A DNA stretch of 64,000 bases from Thalassia testudinum. Taxonomy: Eukaryota > Streptophyta > Magnoliopsida > Alismatales > Hydrocharitaceae. Position 1 is the first letter of the stretch. Every line of letters starts with the position of its first letter. The notes under the pieces were generated by a model. That model made no database searches. It was not told the origin of the DNA and worked only from the letters and a program-made list of their open reading frames with translations. The position numbers and the translations under genes are program-made. The stretch covers positions 36,965,001-37,029,000 of the forward strand of contig JAZHRO010000003.1 of NCBI GenBank assembly GCA_037157565.1. The letters run 5' to 3'. Positions 33,401-44,264 of this stretch are shown here, one piece after another.

Positions 33401-34532
33401 GTAATTTGTACGTTCTAAGTGCATATTGTTAGCTTGAATTATCTCTTTCTTTTAAAAAAAAAAGGAAGAGAAAACTTAGATATTAGGAGTTTGTCAACTT
33501 CAGGAAATGTTACGTTAGGGACCTAAATGCTTAGACTCTTTAGATCTTCAGACTTAATCAGTCCGGGTGTCCACTAAAATGTGGACTTGGAGTCGAGTCC
33601 TCGCCAAGTAATTTTATTTTAACTTGGACAATAAAGTAGGGTGATAAGTATACGACTTATCAACTCGCTCTTTGATTTGGGGGGATTTTTAGTCTAAGCA
33701 TCTACACATGTTTTTCACTGACTCAGTCATCGGTAGTTCTAACAAAAATTGGGTAACTAATGAACCTTCTAGTGTGGTATGGCAGGCAAGTTGTCATGGG
33801 TAATAGCCCATTGGCCAGTTGTCCAAAGCCTAGCCATAGACCCATTCTCTCTTACTACTACCTTTAGGTAAATCTTAGATCTGGAAAGCCACCTACTTAA
33901 AAATAAAAAAGGAAATAGGTAAATAGAAAAGGAGAAAAGAAAAAAATAAATAAGCCACACTTCACCGCACAAGTATGGCTAGCAAGTTGTCATGGGTAAC
34001 AGCCGATTAGCCGGTTGTCCAGATCCCAGCTCATAAACTGCATAAGAATTCCAAAACACTTAAGGAAGAAGCGGGGAAGTAGTATAATACAAGGAGATAT
34101 ACACTGGGTTTGCCCTTGTGTTGATCCCACAAAAATAAAAAGTAGAGAGAAAGCTACCGGTCAGATAGATACACCTTTAGGCAACATTTTCTCTTTCGGG
34201 TCACCTAGGGGTGTAGAAATCCAAAGTCCATTTTAATTGCCGTTGAGTGAGTATCACTTTCACAATAAGATGCTTAGTACTAAGATCCTCAACTCCAAAG
34301 ATCCAAAAAAATTAGAAAAGATTGAAAAGAAAAAAAATATATATATATAGTTGCTTCTATATAGAATAAGGCAAGGACTCGAGCAGTCAGCATTTTGGCA
34401 GGCAACACAAGCACTATTGAGTCTCTGCAAGTTAGGTTCTTAGTACAAATTTCCTCCTGTTGACAGGCAACTTCCACCTAAGTAATCAATTCCTAGTTTT
34501 ATTTTGTAAATAGCATTTAGGATAAACACTGT
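33401..34532 (+). other. Element E 3' UTR
   Basis: No gene. It contains two copies of a roughly 50-base unit (AAGTTGTCATGGGTAAYAGC...GTTGTCC) at about 33788-33832 and 33980-34022, plus poly-purine and AT-rich runs. Confidence 0.55.
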
Positions 34533-34563
34533 TAGGGACTAGCAAGGGTTGGGCATGGCGGTA
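34533..34563 (+). promoter_or_regulatory. Element E polypurine-tract region
   Basis: AGGGACTAGCAAGGGTTGGG, then CATGGCGGTA, directly before the 3' LTR. Confidence 0.65.
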
Positions 34564-36065
34564 TGATGACTCTATAATTATTAGCTTTAATATCAATAAT
34601 TAAAGTCAATATCAAGGGTACTTGTACGATAATGTCATATTATAGTGGGTTTTGGAGCATTGCGTGCATATTGCATGATCTTTATATTTAAATTGCTTAG
34701 AATCAATGTTTAATGACCTTGTGTACAAGACCATATTGAAATAGGTCTTAGATGAGCAATCAGAACATATAGATGGATCTGGATCGACGAACAGAGCCCA
34801 ATAGACTCAAAATCACCTCGATCCGACTTCCGTATCTCCCACAACAAGTTTGAGGAAGATCAATGGACAAGGGGCAAAGACACATCCTTACGGGGTTCGG
34901 ATGAAAAATCCAACCAAACAAATGGATCCGAAGCACCGATCGCAGTTCAGAAATGCGAGAATCATCTCGATCTGAGCATCGTAGCATCCTCTACAACAGA
35001 AAGAGGATGGATGGCCCAGATGGTGCCACATGGCACCATCTAGGCCACCCAACACTGGCCAGCATCTACCCAATGCCAGTGCTTCTTCATGTGCATTATT
35101 GATTCTCAGTCGTTGAATCTTGATCCAATGGTTGAGAAGCCATCTGCTCCTTGCCTTAGAAATTCCTCCTCGCAACATCTTCATAGGTGTAGCACTGTGG
35201 TCGACAAGAGCACTCTTAAAGAGAAGGCACAGGTTCGAAATCCACAACCCCCTCAATTTTGCAATTGAGGAGCTATGCAATAACAGCGGCAACAGTGCAT
35301 GCATAGTGCATGATGCGTGAAGCAGCAGCGTGTGGGGTTATCACGTAGAGAGTGTGCATGCGTGCAATGCAATGCCAGTGCATGCGTGCGGCACGGCAGG
35401 GGAGACATGGCACGGAGCATGAGGGCCAGTAGGATAGAGAGTGGCTGCTTTGGTGACGCATGCGGCGAGTCTTCAGCGACACTTTGAATGTTGCAGTTGA
35501 CCCGAGGATGAAATTTATCCCTTTTCACCACTATAAAAAGGGACCTACCCCCTCATTTGCACCCATTATCTACCCAAGAGTATCCACCGCCTCCATATAG
35601 CTCCAAGAAAGGTCTTGAAGCCACCGAGCCGCCGATGGAAGCTCCTCCACCACCATGGCTACCTCGATGCCATCTTCTTCCTTGTTCTTAGTTTTAATTT
35701 CTTTGATAGTTATAGTTTATTTCTTTCATTCAAGAATTCATACACATTTTTTTTTATGACAACATTTGGATAATTACTAGAATATATATTTGATATCTTA
35801 TTCTTATCATATCTTGAGCATGAATTTCTAGCCCTATCTCCTCTCCCTCTTTCTCTCTCTTTCTCTCCCTATCTCTCTCTCTTTCTCTATTCATTTTGCA
35901 AGTGAACAAATCAACATATTTTTGTGACACAAAAGCGATTAGCGGATTTAATACTTTGCCTCCCTGTGTTCAACACTCGGACTCACGTCCGATTCTCCTA
36001 TTAAAATTGATGTCACAAATCGTGCTACAATAAGTGATTTACACAAGCACGTTTTGCAACGGTCA
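34564..36065 (+). repeat. Element E 3' LTR
   Basis: Colinear with 28327-29882. Starts TGATGACTCTATAATTATTAG and ends ...CAACGGTCA. It has TATAAAAAG near 35532, a CT-rich run (about 35836-35890), and CCTCCCTGTGTTCAACACTC. Many transitions separate it from the 5' copy, more than between the two B LTRs. Confidence 0.82.
35190..35243 (+). promoter_or_regulatory. tRNA-like module, element E 3' LTR
   Basis: A-box-like TAGCACTGTGGTCGACAAG at 35190, and GGTTCGAAATCC (a full B-box match) at 35232. The spacing of 42 bases equals that in the 5' LTR. Confidence 0.62.
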
Positions 36066-36070
36066 AGTAT

Positions 36071-36385
36071 TTTGTTGTAAGATTTCTTTTGTCTTACGTC
36101 AATGCTATATTTGTAATTGAGCTTATTGCTCGTTGGGTTGTGATAACCGTTTCTTATACTTGGGTTGAGGTAACCCGTTAATTACTTCATTTAGTAAATT
36201 GATTCCCTCGAGGTTGTGGGAATCAAGTTAAAAGTCCTAAGTTGGGAGGCCTAGGTTGTGGAGTACCCAAGTGAGAGGGGAACCACTATACATCTTGTGT
36301 CTATTTCTGTGATTGTAATTTGTGCAAATTTTTCTTGTTATTGCTAATATCCGCTTGAGTGTTTGTGTGCATGTAGCCATCAGAT
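36071..36385. other. Unassigned segment between elements E and G
   Basis: No coding frame. The text (GAGAGGGGAACCACTATACATCTTGTG...) has the feel of a Ty1/copia LTR end, but no termini were found. By the E target duplication it should be the continuation of the sequence that ended at 28326. Confidence 0.25.
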
Positions 36386-37558
36386 TGCATAGATCCATAT
36401 TAAATCCTACAAGTGGGTTGTAGAAGGATTGCTTTTGGAGGGAAAAGGGATGGTTGGGATGAATTGGGAGGTGATGTGTATGGTGGAGATAGCTTGGTGC
36501 TTTAGCGCCAATTAGAGGGTGGTCAAAGGGAGGTTTGGCACCAATTGTAGGTATCACTTGGTGGTGGTTGAGGGACCAAACATTGCCTAGTTTTGGTGCA
36601 AAGAAGGATTGGGAATAAGGGAGCTTAGGTGGACTAGGTTTAGGGTTAGTAGGTGGAGATAAGGTAGGTGGGTTTTATGGTTATGTAGGGATGGCATGGA
36701 GGTGGACTAGCTAAGTTAGCTTAATTAGTAGATGACTAGGGTAGGAGGTAGAGGGCGCTAGGATTTTGAGGGTGATGAGCTGGAGGAAGCTATCTTAAGC
36801 TGCACTAGAGCTAGTGGTTGCTGAAGAGAGCTACTAGGAGCTACCTTAACTAGCTTAGCTTGCTAGCTCTTTGCTAGCTACTAAGCCAATCTAAGATGAG
36901 CTAGCTTCTACTGATGTGAGCTAAGGTAAGCTAGGTCTGATCTTCCCAGAGGTTACCGAGCTAGCTGGAGTAGCTAGCTTAGGTCAAGTAGCTCAGCTCA
37001 ACTAAGTTGAGCTGAGTTGAACCTTTGGGAGCTAAACTTGAGCAAGCCTGAGCTAGTTAAGTTCATCTTCAGCTGACCAGGTCTAGCTAGTAGCTGAGGT
37101 TCCAGTTAACTCTTGTAAGCTGGAGGAGCTAGAATGGAGCTAGGATCAACTATCTCGAGCTAGTTTGAGCTGCCATCTAGCTAAGGTGAGCTGAATGGAG
37201 CTGAGGTGAACTAGCTTGAGCTACCATTCAGCTTAGATGAGCTAAATGGAGCTAGAGATGAGTTGATTTAGCTAGACTGAGTTGGAATCCAGCTAGAATG
37301 AGTCAGAATTAACTGGAATTCAGCTAAAATGAGCTTCTTATTCATCTTCTACCTTCCTAAGTGCGAAGGTATGTGGGGTCTGAGTCTCTGCTTATCCTTG
37401 GCACTCAAATAAACTCATCAAAAAGACAATAAAATGCAATGCATGCCTATCCTAAGTGAATGCCTAAATACAGCCCGAAAAACCTATTTGCAAAGTTAAA
37501 ACCCTAAGAACTAGATCTGTTTTAGGGCATAAGAATGATGATAAACTGGCATTTATCA
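36386..37558 (-). repeat. Element G: partial B/C-type LTR, minus strand
   Basis: The minus strand starts TGATAAATGCCAGTTTATC at 37558, the same first bases as B. It then shows the AGCT-rich zone (about 37330-36780) and part of the C-rich zone with degraded TTGGCGCCAA words (near 36511 and 36540). It is truncated near 36386, well before the LTR end, so about half is missing. Confidence 0.78.
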
Positions 37559-38236
37559 GTGGGCTCCTAGCTTTTCTCTTTCTTTTAGAAGCCAAAGAGT
37601 TGGCACCTGCACAATGGCACATATGATAAATTGGAGGACAGGTTAGAAGAATAGGTGGAGAATAGGAGTGAAGAGGAGAGTGCATACAGGGATAGAATGA
37701 TTCTTGAAGTCTCTTGATTTGATTCCCTTGAGATTTCACTTGATTTTCCAAATTAGTTGGCCTTTCTTCATTTTTCTTGTCAAAGTCCAACAAAAGGTTC
37801 ATGATATCCACAAGGGTTGTTGTGGGTTGGGTTGGACTAGATGGTTGCCATAAAGTTGATTGAGTGGAGTACTGGGCTGGCCTAGATTTATCTTGAGTTC
37901 GATTTTTTCTCTATGGAGGCCATGAAAGATCAAGATTGTCTCTCCACTCAAGGTTATATGAATCACAATATGAATGAAGGTGTGTCTCACCTTGAGTGGG
38001 CCTGACTATAGAGGAAGTTGATTGAGAACCCGATGTGTGGTCCTGTACTTGTGATCCTTTGTTCCAATTCTTAAGTAATATATCAACCAATACATGGGTA
38101 TCAGAAATGGTGCATTCCCCAAATGATCTACCCAAATCATGAAGTAGGTCCAAAGGTTCCTTCTGGGTTGGCTGAGTCTAGGATGCCTCCCCAAGATAGC
38201 AAGAGTCAGTAGAGTAGCTAGTGGATCCAAATATGG
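37559..38236 (-). pseudogene. gag: Element G gag fragment joined to its polypurine region
   Basis: The minus strand carries a frame with DLLHDLGRSFGECTISDTHV, then CDSYNLEWRDNLDLSWPP. The latter resembles the YNxGLRNHPNFGW motif of the gag linker in A. After it come DIMNLLLDFDKKNEERPTNL and a coiled-coil-like stretch. About 20 bases before the LTR the sequence AAAAGCTAGG joins a shortened polypurine region, so pol and the 3' UTR are deleted. The right edge at 38236 abuts CACTA-1. Confidence 0.55.
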
Positions 38237-38741
38237 CAATATTAGAAAAATGGGATATGCCGTCGGTTCCTTGTCGTCATTTGTAAAACCGATGGCAAAG
38301 ATATTTTTACCATCGCTTAATCAAAAAATCAATGGTGAAGGCATGTACTCGACCAACAATTAATTGAAAAAAAGCGATGGTAGGTGCTAGTCAATACTGC
38401 CATCGATTAGTGGAATAAGCGACAGCAAAAATATATGTGCCGTTGGTACATGAATAAGCGACGGTGAAAAGAATGTTAAAGTTAGCACTTAAATTTGGGC
38501 GGGTTTGATTTTTGACTTCTGTCGCCAGTTAGGAGAATAAGCGACAGGGAAAAGCCTGGATAAAATTTACAATGAAAATTTGGGTGCGATGGAGAAGGGA
38601 TTTAATTTATCCTTTACCATTAGTTTCTGATTTGACTGATGGGAAATATCTGTTTATCATACTCATGCACAGAGTCCTCTCCTCCCCACAAAACTCACAA
38701 AATATCAATGTGTGGGTGAGGGTAGCTGTGATTTGTGCTGT
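38237..38741 (+). mobile_element. CACTA-1, left end piece
   Basis: Begins with a degenerate CACTA-like terminus (CAATATTAGAAAAATGGG). About ten subterminal units in both orientations follow, with forms GCCGTCGGTT, ATAAGCGACGGTGAAA and ACCATCGCTTA. Such units bind the element-encoded protein in En/Spm-type transposons. Interrupted at 38741 by element D; the same units resume at 47479. Confidence 0.68.
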
Positions 38742-40237
38742 TGACTACACGGCAATTGTGCAACCTAAATCACCTGAATTAAGTTAGATTCTAGCATAAC
38801 ATAGGGACAATGCATGTATAAGCATCATATTTTGCATAATGGTTAGTTTGATTAGATACATAGATAATATCATCATTTTATGTACTAATGACAAATGAAA
38901 TTAATCGCAGATGATTCGAAGCCACAGATGATAGATTAGACCATACAGATCTAATTAGAATGTCAACGGGAGTCCAACGCTTCCAAAATCGTCTCGATTA
39001 GACAACTAGGGCATCTTGTGCAATCCATAGAAGAATAGAGACCACAGAGCCAGAGGACAAAGATCCGAGCCTCAGATGAAAATCCAATGCACGGATGGAT
39101 CTAGATCAACAATCTTAGTCCAACGACACAAGAATCAACCCGATTGGAGGTCTACATCACTAGATACAAGGAAAAGAAGATGGACAACCATGATGGCACC
39201 ACGTGGCACTATCATAACCACACCTCACCACCACCCCATCTCTGAAGACCACCCCTCACGCGCTGTGGACCATTGGATGGCCATCCAACGACCACATACA
39301 GGCCACGTCGCTCGCCTCACCACGCCTCATCAAAGAGGAATAGATATCATCATTGGATCTTCATCCAATGGCCGAGAACGAGTTTCCTTAAAATAAAAAC
39401 ACAACAATTTGGACACGTGGTGCAACGGTTAGCACCTTCGCCCATATGCAAAGGGCGTGCATTCGAGTGGGCGCTGTGCAAGAAAATAAGAGCAGGCACA
39501 ATTGAACCGTTGGATGGCGAACGAGCGGCACAGACGCGACCACGTGGCAAGATCTGAGCACGTAGCTACTGGAAATAGGATCCAATGAGGACGTAACACG
39601 CGATCCCACACATTTCCTTCAATGCAAAGGCAGTGCAGACGTGAGTTAAGCCGTTCGATCATGAGATCGGACGACTAAGGATGAGGCACTCAAATTGAGC
39701 GAGCGGCAAATGCGAAATTGAAGCAGGTGTGCAAGAGCAAATCAAGAGCGTTTGATCGCAAATCAAGGGCCACGAAAGCGGCACATGTCACCACCAGGAT
39801 TAATCTGAGCATAGAAGATGATTTTGATGGAGTTTTAAGGCCAAATCAGGTTCATCGATCTCTCGATCGATAGATTTGATTAATCAAAGGTAGTTGCACG
39901 AGATGGAGGGCTAAAATGCCCTCTTTGCCCTCCAACAAAACTATAAAAAAGGGCCCAAGGCCCCCCATTGTGGAACATCAACCCCTTCTCCACCTTCTTC
40001 TACGATTTCCTGCTTCTGCCCCTCTGCAACTCCGACCTTCATCCCAGCACTCTACATCTCAGGTGCTGTTGAATCTCGTACAAGCACCCTACAAGCAACG
40101 TCATCTCTCTGCCTCCTTCTATCTCTCTTTCTCTATCTATCTATCTATCTATATGTTTCTAGTAGCATTCTCTATTGTGAAAACTTTATCTAATTACAAT
40201 AAAATTCTAATCATCTGAATGCATGATATCTGATTCG

Positions 40238-40268
<31 letters not shown>

Positions 40269-40443
40269 GCGTATATAAACATCTATTTAGAGCAAGTTCT
40301 ATTGAAAAACTTCTACATAAGTTGTGATTGCCTCCCTGCGAATGACCCGATACTCTCTGACTTTTATAAACTTATTTGTTGACGTGTTTTTGCACTATAC
40401 TACAACTAAATAATCTTTTAAAATGCGATTTACGTGTCAGACA
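38742..40443 (+). repeat. Element D 5' LTR
   Basis: TGACTACACGGCAATTGTG...GTGTCAGACA. It has GATCTTCATCCAATGGCCGAG, CACGTG boxes (39201, 39414, 39541), a tRNA-like module (39418-39470), TATAAAAAAG near 39942, a CT-rich run with (CTAT)n at about 40120-40152, an (AT)n run at 40239-40268, and CCTCCCTGCGAATGACCCG at 40331-40349. Confidence 0.82.
39418..39470 (+). promoter_or_regulatory. tRNA-like module, element D 5' LTR
   Basis: A-box-like TGGTGCAACGGTTAGCACC at 39418. CGCCC...GGGCG can form an anticodon-arm-like stem. GCATTCGAGTGG (39459) is a partial B box, 41 bases on. Confidence 0.5.
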
Positions 40444-40449
40444 AGTTGA

Positions 40450-40467
40450 CACCATTGTTGGGGAGGC
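40450..40467 (+). other. Element D primer-binding site (decayed)
   Basis: TGACACCATTGTTGGGGA. It differs from the tRNA-Asp complement at five positions, and every one is G-to-A or C-to-T. Confidence 0.75.
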
Positions 40468-41875
40468 AACGAAATTTTTTTTAGGATTTTTGGTACATAT
40501 TTGAGATTTCTAACTTGCTATTAATTTCGTGTGTGTAGAAAATGAAGAAATCTGAACCAGACACGACAACGGAGAAAGTGAGGGTTCGAATCTCAAGTAA
40601 GTACTCATAGTTAGATTAGTTAGATTTAGGATTTGTTTGAACCTTAGGATTAATTAGAATTTGCTTGCTTATTTTGAAAAAAAAATCTCTCTTGTTAGTG
40701 ATTTTCGGGCTGAAAGAAAATCTTAACTTATAAATTCAATTCCTAAAGATCTACAAGTCAAAAATTCTCAAAGTTTTAGTGGACTTGAGTTTTGAAGTAT
40801 TCAAATTTCGCACAAATTGAAGCTACAGAAAAATTCTAAAAATTCACGTGCTAGTCTATTATCAATTAGGTTACTGTTCCTAATTTTTCAGAGTTCAAAA
40901 TATCATAGACTTTTATACAGCTCCGATTGACCTAAAATTTGAGTCACTGAATTTCTGAGATAATCAAGAATTTAGGGAAAATATGAAAAAAGTATTTCTT
41001 GCATGTTTCATTGCATTGATTACCTAATTACAAACTATTGGTCAAAGCATACTACAAAACCCCCAGTAGAGTTTAAATAAAAAAATAGAGAATGTGCATT
41101 AAAAATTCTTGAAAAATATTTTCTAAGTGCCTAGTTAGTGGTGCAATAGGATCAATTTATTGTATTTCTTGAGTCACACCACTTCCCTGAATTTGAACTT
41201 AAAAGAATCATCTAGAAATATCTATGCGTAGGGCTTCCCATTAAGGGTAGAGCACACCTGCATTTCCATATTTGAAGGAAATCTATCAAACAAATTGGGA
41301 TTTGAAAAATTCTTTTGGAACTCATCAAAACCTTGATTGAAAATATTAACTCAAATAAACCCTAAAACTCATTGACATAAGCAATTAAATCTTAAAGTTC
41401 ACTTCATCAAGAAAAATTGCTTGTGAACCCTTTTACCTGCACACTTCATATCTCCAAAATCACTCTTAAGGGCAAACACCCCCTAATGCCCATCATATTC
41501 CAAAAGCACATCAAACCCAAGCTTAAAACTGAGTAGACCTACCCTAGGCAGGACTAATAGACTTGGGGACTTGAAACTAGATTGGGCTAAGGTCAAGGCC
41601 TTGACTACTTGGACCCACTGATGGCAAGAAAGGTCGGTGCGGTAACTACGTTAACCCTTAGTGGTGTCCCACCATGCAGGGTGTCCTAAGGGGTCCCACC
41701 CTTCTGGCCAGCCAAGTAATTCAAGGGTTTATCTAGCCCAGTCATGTTTTGGGGAGCCAAGATCAGGTCTATTTAGGGATAACACTCTAAGGACCAGTTT
41801 GATTACTTGCATTAAAAGGGTGGGGTATTCTCTCGTCTCTCTTCTCTCTCTAGTCTATTAACTTTCTTCTGGTAC
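40468..41875 (+). other. Element D 5' leader
   Basis: AT-rich, with no coding frame. A stretch near 41580-41760 (GGTCGGTGCGG...GCAGGGTGTCC...CCAGCCAAGTA) parallels 56515-56620 in the F leader. Confidence 0.6.
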
Positions 41876-44063
41876 ATGGATGCTAAATGGTCTCTGAACC
41901 CTGATTTGGTACCACCTTTAGAGAATAAACTAAGGAGATGACCCAATTCTTTTGAATACATTCCAATGACCAATTGCCATGAGGAAGAACTGATTGAGGA
42001 GGAAACCATGGACCCATACTTTTTTTCCTCACACTATTCTCCCTATCCCAACCCTTCCCTTACTTCAACTTCTTCAGGATGGGAGAACTCTCCTTAACAC
42101 CCGAGACTTGATTCCCTTTCTTACACCTCATATTCCCTGGGTATAGCCAAGCCTACCTCGAATCCCAAACGAATCTCTGGATATCAAGGATCTCTACAAC
42201 CTCAAAAGACACTCTCCATGCAAGACCAGCACCTAATTGGCATGACCAACTATCTTGTCCGGTTCAGCCAAACTCATCTCTCCCCATATCAGGGATATGC
42301 CTCAAAATCCTAATACCAAGAATATCAATCTTCTCCTCGAAATCAATTTGCAAACTTTCCCAATTCCACCCAAATAACTTCACCTTCTCATTGGGATAAC
42401 CCTACAACACCAAACCAAGGATATGATTCTTACCCTAGGTATTCAGATGATAGATATTCTGATTCAACTAAGGAAAGAAATCCTAGAAATTATTATCCTC
42501 AGCCTGATCAAATCCCTGACCATGGCAATGATCCTGAGATCACCCAATTACTCCAAGTAGTCCAAGGGATGAGAGAAGCTAATAAAAGAAATACAGATAA
42601 CTTGACAAAATAGTTCAATAGAATCCGGAAAGCACAAGGTGATAAAATTGGCCACAAGTTGGTGGTAAGCCATTCAAGGTTGAGGATCCAACCTTAAGTA
42701 TGACATCTTACCCAATCCCAACCTCGACATACACTGAACCCACCCACTAGCCATGTGATTATACAGAACAGATCCTTTTTGATATCCCAAAAACTGACTT
42801 TGAGGAGGAAGGCTCACTTGAGGAATTATATCTTGATTTAGGCCCTGAATTGCAACCATTCTATTTTGAGGAACCAATCCATGGTGAGCTGGAGTATGAG
42901 TTTTTCATGTTTAAAGACACACAATTGGACTACATGGATGATTTAGGAAAATCAGAGCAAGATCAAGAACATAGAAAGATTAGGGACAGTGACACTCCCA
43001 GCCAAGCACTGTTTGATGCCTTTGATCTGTTCTTGTCTGAGGATTACCATGATCAGATGTGCTTAAATGATTTGATAGCTGGATTTAACGATACTAATCA
43101 TTCTAAGATATCCCATATTGAAGCCGAATCTGCTGTCACTTCTATTTCAACTAATTCACACCCTTCTCTTCCCATCCACCAGAGTTCTGAAGAAAAATCT
43201 AACCCTTATCCCCAACATCTCGAGATTGAACAAGTCAAACAATCCCCTTATGAAAAAGATTAAGAAATTGTATAATTACTGGGGATGACTTATGAAGATC
43301 TAAGGAATCAAAGAATTTAACTGAATCATGGAATCTTGAGGAGCTTGACTTGCTTGATGAGAAATAAGAAAACATTCCCTCAGAAGATATGGTCCAAGAG
43401 AAACATAATTGGGATCAAATTCAGAAGTCCACATAACAAATAGGATTTGAGGTGTTGACTAATCTAAACCCCGATCTTACACCCCCTAGGGCTGTGGTTC
43501 TAAGGAATAAAGAATTTTCGTCCATTACATTTGAAGACTTGCATCATGATTTAGGTAACTTGAGTGAGACTTTTGATCACCCGAGGGATAAGATTGAGGA
43601 TTCTGATAAGTCCAAAACTATTGAGATGGACCACTGGATCGTGTTTGACTCAACTACTCTACATCCATCTACACTTGACCTAACTTACGAAGTGGTTTCT
43701 TGTACCATTTTAGACAACACCACTCAGGTTCCTCCTTTCATTTCTCAACACTTTTAGGACCCATATGATTTATTCCCCACGAACCACCCTGTATCCACCT
43801 CTTCTGCCTTCCTCATGCATCACATCTTAAGGCTGCCATTATCTACTTTCTACTATGGCACCTGCACTAATATTTCTCTCTTTTGTAGCATATGGCTGCA
43901 AATAGTTTCAAGCCTATTCACTTTATTTTTCCGACGTTTTGGGCTTGGTATTCACCATCAGCTGATCTGCATTTGTGGATCACTGATCCTTGCATTACAT
44001 GATCATATCTTCACTTTAATCCTGACTCAACCCATTAATATGATCACATATTTTTGGGTTTAA
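41876..44063 (+). pseudogene. Element D ORFX: decayed frame in the gag-pol position
   Basis: ATG at 41876. The Tyr/Pro/Ser/Gln-rich first part (HYSPYPNPSLTSTSS, PRNQFANFPNSTQ, NYYPQPDQIPDHG) has in-frame stops that fit C-to-T hits on CGA, CAA and CAG. A one-base shift near 42640 and another near 43300-43440 break it. The middle is acidic (FFMFKDTQLDYMDDLGK, TFEDLHHDLGNLSETFDHP), similar to EHDLGRVEDKHEEIGN in E. The last part is hydrophobic, with FGLGIHHQLICICGSLILAL matching E. The frame ends about 30 bases before the conserved hairpin, where pol ends in A and F. No protease, RT or integrase motif. Function unknown; a predicted membrane-associated tail is an inference. Confidence 0.6.
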
Positions 44064-44092
44064 GTCTGACAAATGACGTTAAACTTAGCACT

Positions 44093-44110
44093 GGCTGGGA
44101 AGCAACCCAG
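44093..44110 (+). promoter_or_regulatory. Conserved hairpin after ORFX, element D
   Basis: GGCTGGGAAGCAACCCAG: CTGGG...CCCAG stem, preceded by GACGTTAAACTTAGCAC as in A. Confidence 0.6.
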
Positions 44111-44230
44111 TAATCTTTACAGGTAGCTCTACATCCTCTACATCCATGCTGACCTAGATTAACAAGAATAGTCAAGTGATATCCCCTCCTCTTACTTATT
44201 ATATTTTGATTTTCATGCATACATTTCAAT

Positions 44231-44264
44231 GAGGACATTGTAATGAATAGGCATGGGGGGGTGG
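44231..44264 (+). promoter_or_regulatory. Conserved GGACATTG / G-run block, element D
   Basis: GAGGACATTGTAATG, then AGGCATGGGGGGGTGG, 1.5 kb before the 3' LTR. Confidence 0.6.

Larger units (their letters stand above)
28327..36065 (+). mobile_element. Element E: non-autonomous LTR retrotransposon (LARD-like)
   Basis: LTRs 28327-29882 and 34564-36065, tRNA-Asp-like primer site, long leader, one decayed frame (ORFX), and a 3' UTR with the conserved hairpin, the GGACATTG block and a polypurine region. The five bases before it are GGTAT and after it AGTAT, a 4/5 target duplication. No gag, protease, RT or integrase motif was found in the 4.7 kb interior. The LTRs resemble those of A and D. Confidence 0.82.

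Noticed and set aside
32938..33432. An independent 164-codon gene in element E
   Set aside because: It is the continuation of the ORFX frame; its last part runs through the conserved non-coding hairpin and G-run block, so the final 60 or so codons are chance.
36071..36385. A Ty1/copia LTR
   Set aside because: The text resembles one, but there are no TG/CA ends, primer site or second copy; left as unassigned.
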